From: Anaerolineae bacterium
GTDB lineage: Bacteria > Chloroflexota > Anaerolineae > JAAYZQ01
Assembly: GCA_016929795.1 (NCBI GenBank)
Contig: JAFGIA010000372.1
Coordinates: forward strand, 1 to 5,466
DNA length: 5,466 nt
Direction of reading: 5' to 3'
In this document: piece after piece, positions 3,985 through 5,466 of the stretch
Layout: each line of letters begins with the position of its first letter
How positions within the stretch are numbered: the stretch's first letter is position 1
Translations under genes and position numbers: made by a program
Notes under the pieces: model-generated
Told to the model about the DNA's origin: nothing
What the model saw: only the letters and a program-made list of their open reading frames with translations
The model's database searches: none

Positions 3985-5466
3985 TCCCATCCGTCACAAA
4001 CTCGACCGTCCCCAGCTCGTCGGTGCGGAGGGCGGTGATGCCGCGTGCGTTCAGCCTCTCGATCACGTCGGGGCTTGGGTGCCCGAAGGTGTTCTCTCCC
4101 ACCGAGATCACTGCGAACGCGGGGGCTACCGCGTCGAGAAACGGGGCCGACGTGGACCCGCCGCTGCCGTGGTGCGCCACCTTTAGCACTGTCGCCTCCA
4201 GCGCCCGCCCCGACCGGAGCAGGGCCGTCTCTCCCTGCGCGCCCACGTCGCCGGTCAGCAAAAAGCTCGCCGCGCCCCACGACACGCGCAGCACCACCGA
4301 GTGCTCGTTGTCGGCGTCCTTGCCCGCGCCCAGGCCGCCTGCCGGTGGGCCGAGCACGTCGATCAGCAGCCCATCGCCCAGGTCGATCTGGTGCCCTGCG
4401 GCCACCGCGGCGCGCGGCACCCCCGCCGCCGCGAGCCGCGCCTCGCACTCGGCGTGCAGGCCGCCGGCCGCCGGCCTGCCGTTGTCGAGCCAGCCACCCA
4501 CGCGGTAGCGCTCGATCAGCTCCACCAGCCCCGTGATGTGGTCGCCGTCGGGATGCGTCAGCACCACCAGGTCGAGGCTGCGGTCCCAGAAGGGCATCTC
4601 GTGGCCGAGCGCGGTGGTCAGTGCCGCGGGGCTCGGGCCGCCGTCGACCAGCACCTGCCGCCCGCCGGGCGCCGTGATCAGAACCGCGTCGCCCTGCCCC
4701 ACGTCGAGGAACGCCACGTGCAGCTTGTCGTCGGGCATCTGCAGCACCGCGATCCAGGCCAGTGCCGCCGCGGCGAATGCCAGGCCAAGCAGTGTGTTCT
4801 GGACGGGACGGGGGAGGGCGCCCGGCGCAGGGTGGGCGGGACGCGGCTGCCTGAGCCGCGGCCATCCCCACGCCGTGGCGGCCAGCGCGCCATAGTAGGC
4901 GATCAGCCACCACCCGTCGAAAGGGGGCAGCGCGAGCGACGCCGTGGGCCACGCCGCCAGCGCGCGGACCACCGCTACCGTGTACGCCAGGCAGAGCCAC
5001 GGGACCCACGCCACGGCCTGGGCGGCAGGCTCCAGCCCCGGCACCGCGGCGAGCACTGCCGCCAGGCCGCCGACCGACATGACCGGCGGCTGCGCCGGCA
5101 CGATCAGCAGGTTCGCCAGCGCCGACACCACCGACAATCGGTGAAAGTGATAGGCGACCAGCGGCAGCGTCAGCACCTGCGCCGCCGTCGTCGCCACCAG
5201 CGCCTCACCCAGCAGGCGCGCGGTCTGCTGCCCGCGCTCCTCGCCGAACCACCGCTCCAGCGACGCCCGCAGCCGGCGCTCCAGCGGCGGCGTAAAGAGG
5301 CACAGGCTCAGCGTCGCGGCAAAGCTGAGCTGAAAGCCGGGGTCCCACAAAGCGAGGGGTGTGAGCGCCGTCAGCGCCACCGCGGCGGCGCCGAGCGACA
5401 CGTAGGCCGTGGCGCGGCGCCCCACGCGCCGCGCCGTCACGTACAGCCCGCCCATCACCCCCGCGC
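3962..5466 (-). CDS. comEC: ComEC/Rec2 family DNA-uptake protein, C-terminal part (5' end beyond right edge)
   Basis: ComEC is the inner-membrane channel that moves single-stranded DNA into the cytoplasm in natural transformation. The frame is open to the right edge, and the codons before the first ATG (reading ..AGVMGGLYVTARRVGRRA) fit the middle of a ComEC competence domain. Family members usually have 700-800 residues, so about a third is missing. Counting from the GTG at 5458, hydrophobic segments cover about 15-240 and include WDPGFQLSF at 38-46. A metallo-beta-lactamase-like domain follows: LDVGQGDAVL at 251-260, VDGG at 271-274, THPDGDHITG at 301-310 (the HPDxDH form common in ComEC), LLTGDVG at 400-406, AHHGSGGSTS at 428-437 and FGHPSP at 458-463. 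All expected metal-binding motifs of the C-terminal domain appear intact. The C-terminus (KRLEIRD) is encoded by a heptamer repeat. The gene is followed by 592 nt of intergenic DNA and is probably transcribed separately from the NACHT-FGE gene. Competence itself is not shown. Confidence 0.93.
   Translation of the reverse strand, partial: AGVMGGLYVTARRVGRRATAYVSLGAAAVALTALTPLALWDPGFQLSFAATLSLCLFTPPLERRLRASLERWFGEERGQQTARLLGEALVATTAAQVLTLPLVAYHFHRLSVVSALANLLIVPAQPPVMSVGGLAAVLAAVPGLEPAAQAVAWVPWLCLAYTVAVVRALAAWPTASLALPPFDGWWLIAYYGALAATAWGWPRLRQPRPAHPAPGALPRPVQNTLLGLAFAAAALAWIAVLQMPDDKLHVAFLDVGQGDAVLITAPGGRQVLVDGGPSPAALTTALGHEMPFWDRSLDLVVLTHPDGDHITGLVELIERYRVGGWLDNGRPAAGGLHAECEARLAAAGVPRAAVAAGHQIDLGDGLLIDVLGPPAGGLGAGKDADNEHSVVLRVSWGAASFLLTGDVGAQGETALLRSGRALEATVLKVAHHGSGGSTSAPFLDAVAPAFAVISVGENTFGHPSPDVIERLNARGITALRTDELGTVEFVTDGKRLEIRD

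Noticed and set aside
1..5466. CRISPR array, tRNA, rRNA, transposase or reverse transcriptase
   Set aside because: None seen: no regularly spaced direct repeats of CRISPR size, no tRNA-like cloverleaf that I could identify, and no transposase or RT motifs in any frame.

Overview
This is a GC-rich window with three genes, all on the minus strand. Transcription runs from the right edge to the left: a ComEC/Rec2-type DNA uptake protein (5' end cut by the window edge), a large NACHT NTPase fused to a C-terminal FGE-sulfatase (formylglycine-generating-enzyme-like, C-type-lectin fold) domain, and the first 49 codons of a third protein whose start resembles the N-terminus of CHAT-protease proteins. 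Gene content, high GC, the N-terminal signature of the NACHT protein and the many short interspersed repeats together suggest a Chloroflexota bacterium, probably filamentous. This is inferred from style; there is no rRNA or other phylogenetic marker here.

Region by region. 1-149: start of a minus-strand gene with a strong AGGAGG ribosome binding site. 150-687: 538 nt without a credible gene, packed with repeats (a 7-bp hairpin beside the RBS, a perfect 20-bp palindrome, a 158-bp imperfect inverted repeat, an 88-bp GAAAG-rich inverted repeat and a degenerate heptamer array touching the NACHT stop codon). 688-3369: the NACHT-FGE protein, 893 aa. 3370-3961: about 590 nt holding, in transcription order, a diverged inverted repeat, a consensus-like extended -10 promoter, two strong leader hairpins and copies of a 'GGGGATTGCTTCGC...CTCGCAATGACA' interspersed repeat. 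3962-5466: the C-terminal 500 residues of ComEC, whose last codons are written by a TCTAATC heptamer repeat.

Working together: ComEC is a housekeeping or competence gene and probably unrelated to its neighbour, since a separate promoter and a 590-nt gap lie between them. The NACHT-FGE protein has the layout of a STAND immune or signalling switch (NTPase core, helical middle, C-terminal ligand-binding domain) but no recognisable N-terminal effector. If the next gene is a CHAT protease, the pair could be a sensor plus a protease effector in trans. The last ~30 residues of the FGE domain look like the variable region of a diversity-generating retroelement (DGR) target: a conserved RGGSW entry and GLRVV exit enclose codons that mostly fit adenine-mutagenised AAY template codons. 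No reverse transcriptase or template repeat is in the window, so this is a hypothesis.
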